A DNA stretch of 64,000 bases from Bacillus piscicola (lineage in GTDB: Bacteria; Bacillota; Bacilli; Bacillales; Marinococcaceae). Under the pieces are notes generated by a model. It saw only the letters and a program-made list of their open reading frames with translations. It searched no databases and was not told the origin of the DNA. A program made the translations under genes and the position numbers. Position 1 is the first letter of the stretch, and every line of letters starts with the position of its first letter. Shown here piece by piece: positions 43,376 through 52,573 of the stretch. The stretch spans positions 124,001-188,000 of the forward strand of contig NZ_JAJJJF010000003.1 of assembly GCF_022458745.1 (NCBI RefSeq). The letters run 5' to 3'.

Positions 43376-44655
43376 TATTGCTTCGTCGCTTTCTCTTTCT
43401 TCGCAAATTGCTCCTTCAAAGGAAGTGCTTCCTTCCATTGTTTGTTTTTATCATCATAGATACCATCACTATATAATGTTTTTAATGAATCATTTTGATG
43501 TTCAAACGGTTCATGACCCTCTTGTAAAGCTTGAACCTGTTGCAACAGCAAACGTCTCATCTGAATGACTGGGAGATCACTGGTCCCGAGATGCTCGTTA
43601 GAACGGTCCACGATCGGCCCCATTGTCTCTGTCGCAGCATGATCTTGGTTTGCTATACCGCGGATACCTGTGAAATTTTGTGTTTTTTGTAAATCTCGAT
43701 CCTGACCGTATTCATTTTCAAGATTTTTAACTTTACGTAAGTTCTCATCCAACACTAACCCTCTGCGGTCATGCTGTGCCTCTACGTCAATCGGCCGGTC
43801 ATGGGCAAACTGTACATCCCACGCCCACGTACTGTAGTCGTCACGCGGAATAAAAGCGTGCCACATTCCATCTTCTCCGTCGAACCGAGGTGGAAACGTG
43901 TAAAAAGGAAAAATGTAGTGTATTTCCATAAAAGCATTTTTTTCTTCATCGCCAATCCCTACTGCTACGCAGCGCTTGCCATAGTTCGTATCTTCTACTG
44001 CCTGCTTAACGGGAGGATTTTTCACAAGCGGATGGTTTGGATCAATGCCTAAATCCGTACTTAAAATTCCCTCTTCCACTGCCTGGGACCCGTGAGCCCG
44101 ATGTAAAAATGCAGCGTGAACAAAGTCAACATCATTCTCCATCACTTGCAGATAGTTACATTCCTGCCACACTCGTTCTACTAATATATTTTCCTCAGGG
44201 AGCCCCATCCAATAAAAATAAGGGAATGGCGGCTGCTTTTCTTCAGGGCCCATATATGTCCATATAATCCCACTTACTTCCTTTATCGGATAATTCTTTA
44301 ATTTAATTGATTGTCTAAATTTACCGTCTTTTGCTTCGGAAGGAATTTCTGTACAATTTCCATCTGTGTCAAATTTCCAGCCATGATACATACAGCGAAT
44401 CCCGCATCCATCATTAATCCCATAATATAAGGAAGTTCCTCGGTGCGGACACCGTTCATCAATTAAACCTACTTTTCCCTCTGTGTCACGAAAGGCTACC
44501 AAATCTTCGCCTAGTAATTTTACCCGTTTTGGTTTTCCGTCACTTTCTAATTCATCAGATTGTAGAGCAGGGATCCAATATCTGCGAAACAGGTCTCCCA
44601 TCGGCGTGCCAGGATCTGTTTGTGTAATTAATTGATTTTTTTCCTTTGATAACAT
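43375..44655 (-). CDS. Rieske non-heme iron aromatic oxygenase, large subunit (phthalate-dioxygenase-like)
   Basis: 426-residue oxygenase. The Rieske centre is C69-P-H71 ... C88-M-Y-H91; the catalytic iron site is NDVDFVHAAFLHR with Asn174, Asp177, His180 and His185. Full length with N-terminal Rieske and C-terminal catalytic domains, of the alpha-only phthalate 4,5-dioxygenase/demethylase kind. Reactions could be dihydroxylation or O-/N-demethylation. Electrons may come from the ferredoxin and reductase at 25566-26882 or from the adjacent flavin reductase. No small subunit gene is present. Confidence 0.93.
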   Translation of the reverse strand: MLSKEKNQLITQTDPGTPMGDLFRRYWIPALQSDELESDGKPKRVKLLGEDLVAFRDTEGKVGLIDERCPHRGTSLYYGINDGCGIRCMYHGWKFDTDGNCTEIPSEAKDGKFRQSIKLKNYPIKEVSGIIWTYMGPEEKQPPFPYFYWMGLPEENILVERVWQECNYLQVMENDVDFVHAAFLHRAHGSQAVEEGILSTDLGIDPNHPLVKNPPVKQAVEDTNYGKRCVAVGIGDEEKNAFMEIHYIFPFYTFPPRFDGEDGMWHAFIPRDDYSTWAWDVQFAHDRPIDVEAQHDRRGLVLDENLRKVKNLENEYGQDRDLQKTQNFTGIRGIANQDHAATETMGPIVDRSNEHLGTSDLPVIQMRRLLLQQVQALQEGHEPFEHQNDSLKTLYSDGIYDDKNKQWKEALPLKEQFAKKEKATKQ

Positions 44656-44698
44656 CGGTCATACCTCCTAATAGTATTGATGTTTATATAGATAGAGG

Positions 44699-45181
44699 TC
44701 ACGTTGCCTCTGTCATAGCCAGTTCACCCATTTTCCCTCTAAAGAACAACAGCGGCTCCTTTTCATTATCGTAATCCACCGATTTCACGCGTCCGGTTAC
44801 GATATAGTGATCGCCTCCCTCCAAAATGGCATCTACGTCACAGTGAATGGTTGCCAGGTTCCCCTTTAAAATCGGCACCCCGTCGTGTGAAAAATCATAT
44901 GCACACCCTACGAACTTATCTTCTGATCTTTTCGCAAAGCGCCAGCAATCTTCCGATTGATTCTTCTCTAAGATATTGACAGCAAATGGCTGATCTTTCA
45001 TAAATGCTTCCATGCTGCTTGATTTTTTATCAATGCAAACTAGAATTAGCGGCGGGTCTAAAGAGAGTGATGAAAATGCATTTGCGGTCATTCCGATCAG
45101 TTTGTTTTCTGTCTTTCCTGTAATGACCGTTACTCCTGTTGCAAATTGTCCAAGCGTATCTCTAAACTTCCTAGCATCCAT
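44699..45181 (-). CDS. flavin reductase domain protein (HpaC-like)
   Basis: 160-residue FMN-binding reductase (FRDTLGQFATGVTVIT, GMTANAFSSLSLDPPLILVCI, FAVNILEKNQ). Such proteins supply reduced flavin to two-component monooxygenases. It lies upstream of the Rieske gene; the luciferase-like oxygenase at 47383-48465 is a possible client. The ATG at 45179-45181, nine bases after GAGGAGG, is preferred over the ATG three codons upstream that touches it. Confidence 0.88.
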   Translation of the reverse strand: MDARKFRDTLGQFATGVTVITGKTENKLIGMTANAFSSLSLDPPLILVCIDKKSSSMEAFMKDQPFAVNILEKNQSEDCWRFAKRSEDKFVGCAYDFSHDGVPILKGNLATIHCDVDAILEGGDHYIVTGRVKSVDYDNEKEPLLFFRGKMGELAMTEAT

Positions 45182-45232
45182 TTCAGTCATTCCTCCTCTA
45201 TTTGTGAAGTGTAGGTGGCCCTTTCCTACTTT

Positions 45233-47182
45233 TTATACTTTCCCGAGCATTAGGAAAATCTGTAACGATAATTGTACTTCAAACCGATCATTTGAATGCG
45301 CCAAATTAATTTGAAGTAGTTCTTCAATCTTCTGGATACGATATCGCATTCCACTGATAGATATCGCCATTTCACGTGCTGTTTTGTGCAAATTAAACTC
45401 ATTTTGTGAATAATAAAACAACGTTTGCAGCAATTCAGCATTCCTTTTTTTATCGTAGTCTAGTACTGGTTCTAAGTTTTGTTCAGCAAAGTTCTTCAAC
45501 TCTTCAGGCTCTCTGGCATATAGAAGCAAGGATAAGTGCCCCAGCTCACTCGCTAATATCACTCGCGAGGATGTTGATCGTATACTTGCGAGATCAGCTG
45601 CTTGTTCTGCTTCCTTCGCCCGTTTATAAAAATCTGAAATTTGCTTAGTTACTTCACTGACTCCAATATAAATTCGATAATTCTTGCCATGTAGTTTTTT
45701 CAGCAGAGCCTCTGTAAATCTTTTAACTGTGCGGCTTTGGTGAGTAATCCATTCTTCGGACACAATTGCTTGAGCACTCGTCCACTTTGTTAAAAGAAGC
45801 ATATTGGAGCTGTATTTATTCTGTTCTTGGTAGAATGCATCCAATTTTTCGCGGATTTCTAATTGATCTTTATTTTCAGGACGTGAAACCTCATCATCGC
45901 TTAAGTCTTTCATTTTAATATGGAGGACGTAATGAGGTTTCGTTAAGTCATAGCCTAAATAAGAGAAACGACTGTAAATCTCTTCAGTGTTTGTTTCTTT
46001 ACTATTCAGCAGCTGTTCGAGTAATTCTCCTCTCAGGCGCTGTTCTGTTTCAATCGCTATTCGCTCGTTCTGAACCTGTAATGCAGCCACAGTGGCAGCT
46101 CTTTCTAAAAGATCCGTGTAAAATGGATCCACTTTGTGATTAAGCGCAATCGTTAGAAATCCATAAATTTGGCTCCTTACTGTTATAGGCAAGGTTACTA
46201 ATTTAAACGTTTGTCCGGGGATCTCCGCTTCCAGCACTTCATCCAGCGGGATATCCTCCGTGTTGCGGGGCAATGCTTTTTCCGCTGTGATGTTTGTACT
46301 CATGCCTTTTGTAATGCCATAAGATGCAATTTCCTTGAATTGCCTGTCCTCCACCTTTACTTGACACTGAAGACTTTCTCCCAGTATTTTAGCGAAAGCA
46401 GCAAATCCTTTTCCTTGAAGAAGTGCTCTATTTAATTTCCGGCTAAGAGAATATCCAACCTCAAGCCTTTCTTTTTGCTGTTCCACCTTTCGATACATAT
46501 GGTCCAGTTCGCCCGACATATCGTCATCTTTGTAATAGAATAGTTCTTCGTCTATTTCATCCTCCCATTCTTCCTCAGCTTTTCCTAAATAGCTGCAATA
46601 GTCATCTCCCTTTCCTTTACACTTAATTTCTTTAAAAATAATATTCTTTCCCATACAAGCACTCGTGTATCCGCTTGCATATCCCACTAGATAATAGCAA
46701 ACTGGTTCATGGTATTTAGAGAAGTATTGCAAGTGCTGCCTGGCTTCATAAGAGTCAATCCAATAACCAGACACATTAAAAGTTCCTTTTTCGATATCTA
46801 CTTGGAAATTTTCAGGGTAAGAATAGGCCCTTCCTGTTAGATGATGAAGCTTAGAGCCCGCTACAAGCCAATCCAAATCACTTTCCCAAGCAATTGACTT
46901 TTTTAGAATCTTGGCTTCGTGCTCCCCACATTGATACCCGTAGCGAAGTAAAAACCTTTTCGCCCGCTGAACTCCAAGGGCATTAATTAAATCTTTGCGC
47001 AGTAAGCCCCAGGCATCAGCACTCGCTAATATTAGCTCTAAGTTTTTCCACTTCTCTCCTGTACGCTCCGTAACATTAATTAAATGGTTTAAAGTAAATT
47101 CACTGGCTTTCACATTCACGGGACCAACCTCACCTTCATGTTGTTTTGTGATTGTTGTCTTTATTTTGACACTTTTCAACAA
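45233..47182 (-). CDS. aromatic-sensing regulator: XylR_N/V4R sensor fused to PucR-type HTH
   Basis: 649 residues. Residues ~25-125 match the XylR/DmpR N-terminal sensor (RAKRFLLRYGYQCGEHEA at 73-90), ~150-200 match a V4R module with Cys176, Cys188 and Cys196 (SACMGKN, KCKGKGDDYCSYLG), ~225-250 is a coiled coil, ~255-370 looks GAF-like, and ~590-645 is a PucR/CdaR-type HTH (LHKTAREMAISISGMRYRIQKIEEL). XylR-type sensors normally sit on sigma-54 AAA+ domains; there is none here. It lies 51 bases upstream of flavin reductase, at the head of the long operon it probably controls in response to an aromatic ligand. Confidence 0.85.
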   Translation of the reverse strand: MLKSVKIKTTITKQHEGEVGPVNVKASEFTLNHLINVTERTGEKWKNLELILASADAWGLLRKDLINALGVQRAKRFLLRYGYQCGEHEAKILKKSIAWESDLDWLVAGSKLHHLTGRAYSYPENFQVDIEKGTFNVSGYWIDSYEARQHLQYFSKYHEPVCYYLVGYASGYTSACMGKNIIFKEIKCKGKGDDYCSYLGKAEEEWEDEIDEELFYYKDDDMSGELDHMYRKVEQQKERLEVGYSLSRKLNRALLQGKGFAAFAKILGESLQCQVKVEDRQFKEIASYGITKGMSTNITAEKALPRNTEDIPLDEVLEAEIPGQTFKLVTLPITVRSQIYGFLTIALNHKVDPFYTDLLERAATVAALQVQNERIAIETEQRLRGELLEQLLNSKETNTEEIYSRFSYLGYDLTKPHYVLHIKMKDLSDDEVSRPENKDQLEIREKLDAFYQEQNKYSSNMLLLTKWTSAQAIVSEEWITHQSRTVKRFTEALLKKLHGKNYRIYIGVSEVTKQISDFYKRAKEAEQAADLASIRSTSSRVILASELGHLSLLLYAREPEELKNFAEQNLEPVLDYDKKRNAELLQTLFYYSQNEFNLHKTAREMAISISGMRYRIQKIEELLQINLAHSNDRFEVQLSLQIFLMLGKV

Positions 47183-47382
47183 AATAAGAAAGGTTTTGTG
47201 TTACTCCCTGTGATCATTCAGCCAACCATCCATTACGATGAAAACGCCGCAGTTTACTGAAAAGTCTTTGCTACAACGGTTGTTTGTCATACAGATGAAT
47301 GGGAAGGACAGGCTGGTATGTTGATTGTATGGGTTGATTTGGCACACCGATCTTCCCCTCTCCTTCTAAAGGTCGCTCTACA
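47183..47382. other. intergenic region upstream of the XylR_N-PucR regulator
   Basis: Two hundred bases between two minus-strand genes. It must hold the promoter of the regulator gene. I find no clear hairpin with a T run and no convincing -10/-35 pair. Confidence 0.4.
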
Positions 47383-48465
47383 CTAATTTACTAATTGCTT
47401 TTCTTTTTTTGTTCCTTGAAAAGCAGGCATAATTTCTTTACTGAATAAATCCTGAGTACGGATCGTTTTCCAATGCTCTATCCCTGCAAATGTACAAAGG
47501 AGGGATACTTCAGACAATTCAGGGCAATCTTTTATAATGTTTCTTACTTTTGTTTTCATTTCATCCGGAGATCCTACCCAAACATAGTCATCATCCAATA
47601 ATTTTTGATAGGGAATCTCCGCCAGTGCTTCCAAAGCACCACTTGCATAAAAGCCAAAGTCTTTATTTGCTAGTTCTGCTTTCGGCGGCAACTCTGTCAT
47701 AGGTGACACATTGCCTTTCATGAATTGTCTAATATACGGCTCTGCTTCTTCTCTCGCTCTATCCCCATCGTTATCTAAATACATGGCTTGTACGTATACG
47801 ATATCAGGTGTATTTCCATGCTTCTTACAAACTTCACGGTAAAGAGCTAATTGGCCGGCTACGTGGTCAAGTGGGAGCATTGGTGTAATTAAAACCCCCC
47901 AGCCCTTCTGCCCAGCTAATTCATAGTTGTGATTACTTGCGCCTCCTGTAAAAATGCGAGGTTTTTTCATTGGTCTTGGCACTACTCTCACATTATCGAC
48001 ATTAAAATACTCTCCATTATAGGAGAAACTCTCCTCTTCCAACGCTTTTTCTAAAATCTCAAGAGATTCTAGAAAACGGCCACGCGATTCCTCGAGGGGT
48101 ATAGAAGCTTTCGGAAACACCCAAGCATGACCGCGGCCTACTGCAAGTTCCAATCTCCCACCTGTTAAGATGTCTGTAACCGCCACTTGTCCGGCCAATA
48201 CCATCGGATTATGGAGCGGAAGCACGTGAGAGCAAGTTCGAAAACGTATATTTTCAGTACGCTGTGCTGCCGCAGCATACAGTGCCATCGGGTTAGCAGA
48301 AATGGAAAACTCTTCAAACCAGTGATGTTCTAACGTGTTAAACGTACTAAATCCTCTTTTATCTGCATGTTCAATTTGCTCAAGAATTTCCTGGTAAACT
48401 TGCGCATGAGTTTTTTTATTACGTTCTGGGTTTTGTAATTCTGCATATATTCCGAAATTCAACAA
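47383..48465 (-). CDS. luciferase-like (LLM) flavin-dependent monooxygenase
   Basis: 360-residue bacterial-luciferase-family protein: GFSTFNTLEHHWFEEFSISANP near residues 38-60, LPLHNPMVLAGQVAVTDILTGGRLELAVGRGH (~85-115), and SPDEMKTKV near the C terminus. It uses reduced FMN or F420; in Bacillaceae FMNH2 is expected, which the flavin reductase 2 kb away could provide. It is transcribed alone between the regulator and a divergent VOC gene. Substrate unknown. Confidence 0.88.
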   Translation of the reverse strand: MLNFGIYAELQNPERNKKTHAQVYQEILEQIEHADKRGFSTFNTLEHHWFEEFSISANPMALYAAAAQRTENIRFRTCSHVLPLHNPMVLAGQVAVTDILTGGRLELAVGRGHAWVFPKASIPLEESRGRFLESLEILEKALEEESFSYNGEYFNVDNVRVVPRPMKKPRIFTGGASNHNYELAGQKGWGVLITPMLPLDHVAGQLALYREVCKKHGNTPDIVYVQAMYLDNDGDRAREEAEPYIRQFMKGNVSPMTELPPKAELANKDFGFYASGALEALAEIPYQKLLDDDYVWVGSPDEMKTKVRNIIKDCPELSEVSLLCTFAGIEHWKTIRTQDLFSKEIMPAFQGTKKEKQLVN

Positions 48466-48706
48466 TATCCCCCTTTCAGAAAACAGTTGAAAATGGACGA
48501 ATATAACGAAAGAAATTTTTGAATATTTTATTTATACTCACAGTTTATTGGAGACGTTCTTTCTAAACAATAAACGTTTATGTTTAAAAATTTATAATTT
48601 TTAAACCTATCCATACTAAATGTTGCTTGACGCTGCTTTCTTATTGAAAACGTGTGCTAAGATAAACTTGATATTTTACTATTATCTTCAGAAAGGATGT
48701 TTTTTT
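48466..48706. other. divergent intergenic region (LLM oxygenase / VOC protein)
   Basis: AT-rich 241-base stretch between divergent starts. A ribosome site AAAGGATG precedes the VOC start at its right edge. I see no operator palindrome that stands out. Confidence 0.4.
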
Positions 48707-49090
48707 GTGATAAGTAAAATGGAACACGTCGCAATTATCGTGACGGATATCGACCGCTCTATTGATTTCTACACAAACTTATTTGGCTTCAGGTTACGGT
48801 TGCGTGGCAAAAACCCAAATCGAGAGATGGCGTTTCTGTATTTAGAGTCCCAAAAAGACATGGAAATTGAACTGATTCGGGATATTCAACCACTTGATGA
48901 ATATAGTAAAGATGGAAACGTCAACCATCTCGCTTTTACTGTTGAAGACATAGATAAAGCGATACTTTATTATAAAGAAAAAGGGATTGAATTTTTATCA
49001 GGAGAGCCGAAACCAACACTGGAAGGGGGAAGGATGATACTATTTCGCGGGCCTGATGAAGAACTGCTTCAATTTGTGGAAAGGCTTTAA
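48707..49090 (+). CDS. VOC-superfamily (glyoxalase-like) protein
   Basis: 127-residue protein with two beta-alpha-beta-beta-beta repeats: KMEHVAIIVTDIDRSIDFYTNLFGF and NHLAFTVEDIDKAILYYKEKGI. Metal-site residues of the family (His near residue 7, Glu near 48, His near 71, Glu near 121) appear present (MEHVAI, MEIELI, NHLAF, LLQFVE). It could be a glyoxalase I-like isomerase, an extradiol-type dioxygenase or epimerase. The GTG at 48707, eight bases after AAAGGATG, is chosen because the upstream extension has no family character. Confidence 0.83.
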   Translation: MISKMEHVAIIVTDIDRSIDFYTNLFGFRLRLRGKNPNREMAFLYLESQKDMEIELIRDIQPLDEYSKDGNVNHLAFTVEDIDKAILYYKEKGIEFLSGEPKPTLEGGRMILFRGPDEELLQFVERL

Positions 49091-49103
49091 AAAATAGATT
49101 CTT

Positions 49104-49168
49104 TATGCTCATATGATCGTATACACAATAAATTTTTACTTTATTTAGCTATCGATCATACGAGCATA
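49104..49168. repeat. 16-base inverted repeat with 33-base loop
   Basis: TATGCTCATATGATCG (49104-49119) is matched by CGATCATACGAGCATA (49153-49168) with one mismatch. It lies between the convergent VOC and thioesterase genes, so it may be an unusual bidirectional terminator or mRNA 3'-end stabiliser; neither arm has a long T run after it. Confidence 0.7.
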
Positions 49169-49207
49169 ATCAAACTCCTGCTGCTTTGCTCATATCTAGA
49201 TAAACTA

Positions 49208-49597
49208 TTACTCCATAGCAACAAAGGTAGCTGTTGTTACACTTAACAACTCCTGTCTATCATTTTCCACCGTACCTTCTGTAAACAATACCTTCTTTCC
49301 ATCTTTAACAAAGCGAGCTTTCGCTGCTAAGCAACCTTGTGTTTCAGCTTTTAAAAATGACGTTTTAAATTCTACAGAAACGTAGAATTTTTCTTTATAT
49401 TTTGATACTAGATATCCGAATGCAGTATCCACCAAATAGGCATGAACCCCGCCATGAACAATCCCTGCAGGATTTAACATCGTATGCTTAACGGGACAGT
49501 GTATGATACTTTTCTTAGCGTCTTCATCAAAAGAAACCTGAAATTCGAGTTGCTGAAACAAGGAATTATTCTCATATTCATTTATATCTATGTTCAA
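49208..49597 (-). CDS. PaaI-type hotdog thioesterase
   Basis: 129-residue hotdog-fold protein; HGGVHAYLVDTAFGYLVSK (about 48-66) holds the HGG and catalytic Asp of the PaaI group. It hydrolyses acyl-CoA thioesters, often to rescue CoA trapped in dead-end aromatic or unusual acyl intermediates. It sits 13 bases after a TRAP permease gene, at the end of the operon with enoyl-CoA hydratase-like and CoA-transferase genes, in line with a CoA-dependent pathway. Confidence 0.88.
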   Translation of the reverse strand: MNIDINEYENNSLFQQLEFQVSFDEDAKKSIIHCPVKHTMLNPAGIVHGGVHAYLVDTAFGYLVSKYKEKFYVSVEFKTSFLKAETQGCLAAKARFVKDGKKVLFTEGTVENDRQELLSVTTATFVAME

Positions 49598-49609
49598 GTA
49601 GAATACCTC

Positions 49610-50884
49610 CTAATTTAATAAGTTAGGAATAAATAAGCTTATGGAAGTAATGTAAGTTACAAGTAACAATACCAGCAGCATAGCTAGTATAAAATATTTT
49701 AAAAATGGCAGCGTCTCAACCAGCCTTGTATTACCCACTTGACAAGCTGTCAACAATACTGACGCAACCGGAGGTGTCTGCTGTCCAATAGCAAGATTGA
49801 CAGTTAAGATAATCCCAAAATGCACGGGATCTATCCCGATCTGGTTAACTAGTGGCATTAAGATAGGCACTAACATGATAACCGCAGCGGAGGCATGCAA
49901 GATCATCCCCACCATCAAGAAAAGGATATTGATTATGATCAATATAAGTTGTTTGTTCTCAGTTATAGCAAGTACCGACGCTGCCACTTCCTGAGCAAGT
50001 TGAGCATTAGTAATATACCAACCCAGAAGAGCGGATCCTGAAATAATCATCATTATTACTGCTGTATGCTTGGCAGAGCCGAGTAAAATAGATGGCAAAT
50101 CACGCCATTTCAACTTTTTGTAAATAAATACCCCTATAAGTAAGGCTGTAATTACTGCAACCCCTGCCGCTTCCGTAGGAGTAAAAATACCGCCTAGGAT
50201 CCCCCCTAAAATTATTATAGGAAGCAATAAAGCCCAAAATGCTTCTTTAAAAGATTGCCACACATTTTTTAAAGAAAAAGGTGCTTCCGATCCAAAATTA
50301 TATTTCTTAGCGTAAAAGTAGGATAATACCATAAGGGTAAGCCCTACTAAAATGCCGGGTATTATACCCGCCATAAACATTTGGCCAATATCTACTCCGG
50401 CAATCACACCGTACAATATTAGATTCATACTAGGGGGTATTAATATCGCCATTGTCGAAGCACAAGCAACAAGCGTAACTGCAAAACCCGCTGGATAATT
50501 TTTCTTTCTCATCTCTGGTATCAAAACGCTTCCCAGTGCTGCTGCGTCAGCAGTTGCCGATCCGGAAATCTCAGCAAAAAACAAGGATGTCAATACAGTA
50601 ACATGTGCAAGAGCCCCTCTCATAAACCCAATCATACTAGTAGCAAAATTTATCAAGCGCCGTGTCAAATCACAAGCATTCATCAACTCTCCTGCAATCA
50701 TAAACAAGGGAATCGCAAGAAGAGGGAAGCTGTTAACCCCATCGAACATGACAACAGGGATAATCTCTAGTGAAACGGTACTGAAAAACAGTAAAAAAAT
50801 TAAACCAGTAATCGCTAATGCAAACCCTATAGGCATACTCATTAGCACCATAGCAAACAAAACTGTAACCACTATGATTATCAT
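49610..50884 (-). CDS. dctM: TRAP transporter large membrane subunit (DctM)
   Basis: 424-residue DctM protein (SFPLLAIPLFMIAGELMNA, AEISGSATADAAALGSVLIPEM, GIFTPTEAAGVAV). ATG 50882-50884 lies seven bases after AGGAGG. Order in the operon is DctP, DctQ, DctM, the complete set. Confidence 0.93.
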   Translation of the reverse strand: MIIIVVTVLFAMVLMSMPIGFALAITGLIFLLFFSTVSLEIIPVVMFDGVNSFPLLAIPLFMIAGELMNACDLTRRLINFATSMIGFMRGALAHVTVLTSLFFAEISGSATADAAALGSVLIPEMRKKNYPAGFAVTLVACASTMAILIPPSMNLILYGVIAGVDIGQMFMAGIIPGILVGLTLMVLSYFYAKKYNFGSEAPFSLKNVWQSFKEAFWALLLPIIILGGILGGIFTPTEAAGVAVITALLIGVFIYKKLKWRDLPSILLGSAKHTAVIMMIISGSALLGWYITNAQLAQEVAASVLAITENKQLILIIINILFLMVGMILHASAAVIMLVPILMPLVNQIGIDPVHFGIILTVNLAIGQQTPPVASVLLTACQVGNTRLVETLPFLKYFILAMLLVLLLVTYITSISLFIPNLLN

Positions 50885-50913
50885 TTGCTCACCTCCTATC
50901 TCCATCCCTTAAT

Positions 50914-51384
50914 CTAATGAACAGAATCCGCTCTTTCAGTGAATAATTGAATGGCCTGCTTAGCAAAGCCGCTAAACATAATAAGACCGCTAATAGGTAT
51001 AACACAGTACACCAAACCCATAGTGATCGGTAACGTTAATGCCTTGTTGTCTAGATTATCAATCGATACAATCGTTCCAAAATATACAAGTAAACAAGAA
51101 AAAATTAATAAACTTACATGTACGCCAACTTTAATTATCAGTTGAAGAGAAAATGGGATAGTTTTTGTTAAAATATCTACATTAATGTGCTTTTTCTCGA
51201 TTACAGCCCATGAAGAACCAAGAAACGTGACCCAAACGAGAATATAACTGGATAACTCTCCTGTCCATGAAGCAGCATTATCTAACACATATCTAGTAAA
51301 CACACCGTAACCAACTGAGAACACCATCATAACCATTAATAAAATTAATGTTCCTTTTATCAGACGAGAAAATAATGTAATCAT
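50914..51384 (-). CDS. dctQ: TRAP transporter small membrane subunit (DctQ)
   Basis: 156-residue four-helix DctQ protein (GELSSYILVWVTFLGSSWAVIEKKHINVDIL). The ATG at 51382-51384, eight bases after GGAGG, is preferred to the ATGs at 51390 and 51399 which lie too close to or before the ribosome site. Confidence 0.9.
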   Translation of the reverse strand: MITLFSRLIKGTLILLMVMMVFSVGYGVFTRYVLDNAASWTGELSSYILVWVTFLGSSWAVIEKKHINVDILTKTIPFSLQLIIKVGVHVSLLIFSCLLVYFGTIVSIDNLDNKALTLPITMGLVYCVIPISGLIMFSGFAKQAIQLFTERADSVH

Positions 51385-51480
51385 AGCCATTACCTCCATT
51401 GGAGATGGTAACCTTCCCGGAAACGAAAACCGGGCCGTCCGGGAAGGTTAAATATAAAAAACAAACAACTACTTCTCCAT

Positions 51481-52542
51481 TTACTTTGCTGCCTCAACGA
51501 CTTTATCAACAAATTCAGGGTCTATTTTATTTTTTATAATATCTATAACAGGATCCATTTCTGATTGAAATGCTTCCACATTGGCTTGATTCACTTCCAT
51601 TCCCTCCTGTTCAAAATAATCCAATAATTCTCCATCTAATTCTTCGGCCTGTTTTCTAATCTCGTCACCAGCATAACGCCCAGCTTCAAGAATGATCTTC
51701 TGATGTTCACCGGATAAGCTGTCAAACCACTTTTTGCTTGCTATCATATAAGCAGGAGAATATACATGATTTGTTACGGAAAGATATTTTTGAACTTCTT
51801 CCATTCGAGCACCTTTCGTATTAGATAATGGACCCTCTTGACCATCAATGACACCTTGCTGCAATCCTGTAAACACTTCGCCGAAGTCCATAGCTATAGG
51901 ATTAGCGCCAAAATGAGAAAACAATGCCATGCGGATTTCACTCTCAGGCACCCTTATTGATAAGCCTTCTAAATCCTCCGGTTCTGTAATGGGTTTTTCA
52001 TTGTTCGTTACTTGCCTGAAACCTGCCTCCCAGAAGCCGATCCCAACTAAATCCTTTTGCGGTAACATTCCCCTCAAATCTTCTTCCCAAATTTCTCCGT
52101 GAGCAATTTGCTCTACCTTCTCACGATTAGCAAACAAAAAAGGGATATCGAAAACACCAAATTCAGGCACTAAACTCGTTAAGGCAGTAGATAATAATGT
52201 GCTTTCAATGTTTCCTTGTCGCAAAGCATTTAATACCGAAGTGTCAGAGCCAAGTTGGCTATCTGGAAACAACTCAACTTCAATTTCTCCGTCTGAATGC
52301 TCTTCCACATAATCTTTAAACAAAACTACCGTATCATAAGGTAAAGAACCTTCTCCAGGTCCGAACGCAACTTTCATCGTTGTTGTTTCCTCCGCGGTCG
52401 CTGTTTTTTCTCCTTTTTCATCACCATTACCGCCACTGTCTGCTGTGGAAGTCGTTTCGTCTTGTCCCCCGCAAGCACTAATAACGAACATCATGGCCAC
52501 AATCAGAGTAACCAAAAATAAAAACTGTTGAGATTTCTTCAC
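51481..52542 (-). CDS. dctP: TRAP transporter substrate-binding lipoprotein (DctP)
   Basis: 353-residue DctP lipoprotein: signal helix ending FVISAC, a Thr/Asp/Gly-rich linker, then the binding domain with LEGLSIRVPESEIRMALFSHFGANPIAMDFGEVFTGLQQGVIDGQEGP containing the family's Arg and the conserved QGVIDGQE. GTG start behind GGGGGGAT. It differs from the three DctP proteins of the long operon, so it likely imports another organic acid. Confidence 0.93.
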   Translation of the reverse strand: MKKSQQFLFLVTLIVAMMFVISACGGQDETTSTADSGGNGDEKGEKTATAEETTTMKVAFGPGEGSLPYDTVVLFKDYVEEHSDGEIEVELFPDSQLGSDTSVLNALRQGNIESTLLSTALTSLVPEFGVFDIPFLFANREKVEQIAHGEIWEEDLRGMLPQKDLVGIGFWEAGFRQVTNNEKPITEPEDLEGLSIRVPESEIRMALFSHFGANPIAMDFGEVFTGLQQGVIDGQEGPLSNTKGARMEEVQKYLSVTNHVYSPAYMIASKKWFDSLSGEHQKIILEAGRYAGDEIRKQAEELDGELLDYFEQEGMEVNQANVEAFQSEMDPVIDIIKNKIDPEFVDKVVEAAK

Positions 52543-52573
52543 TTGAATCCCCCCTATAGATTTTAAGAGACAA

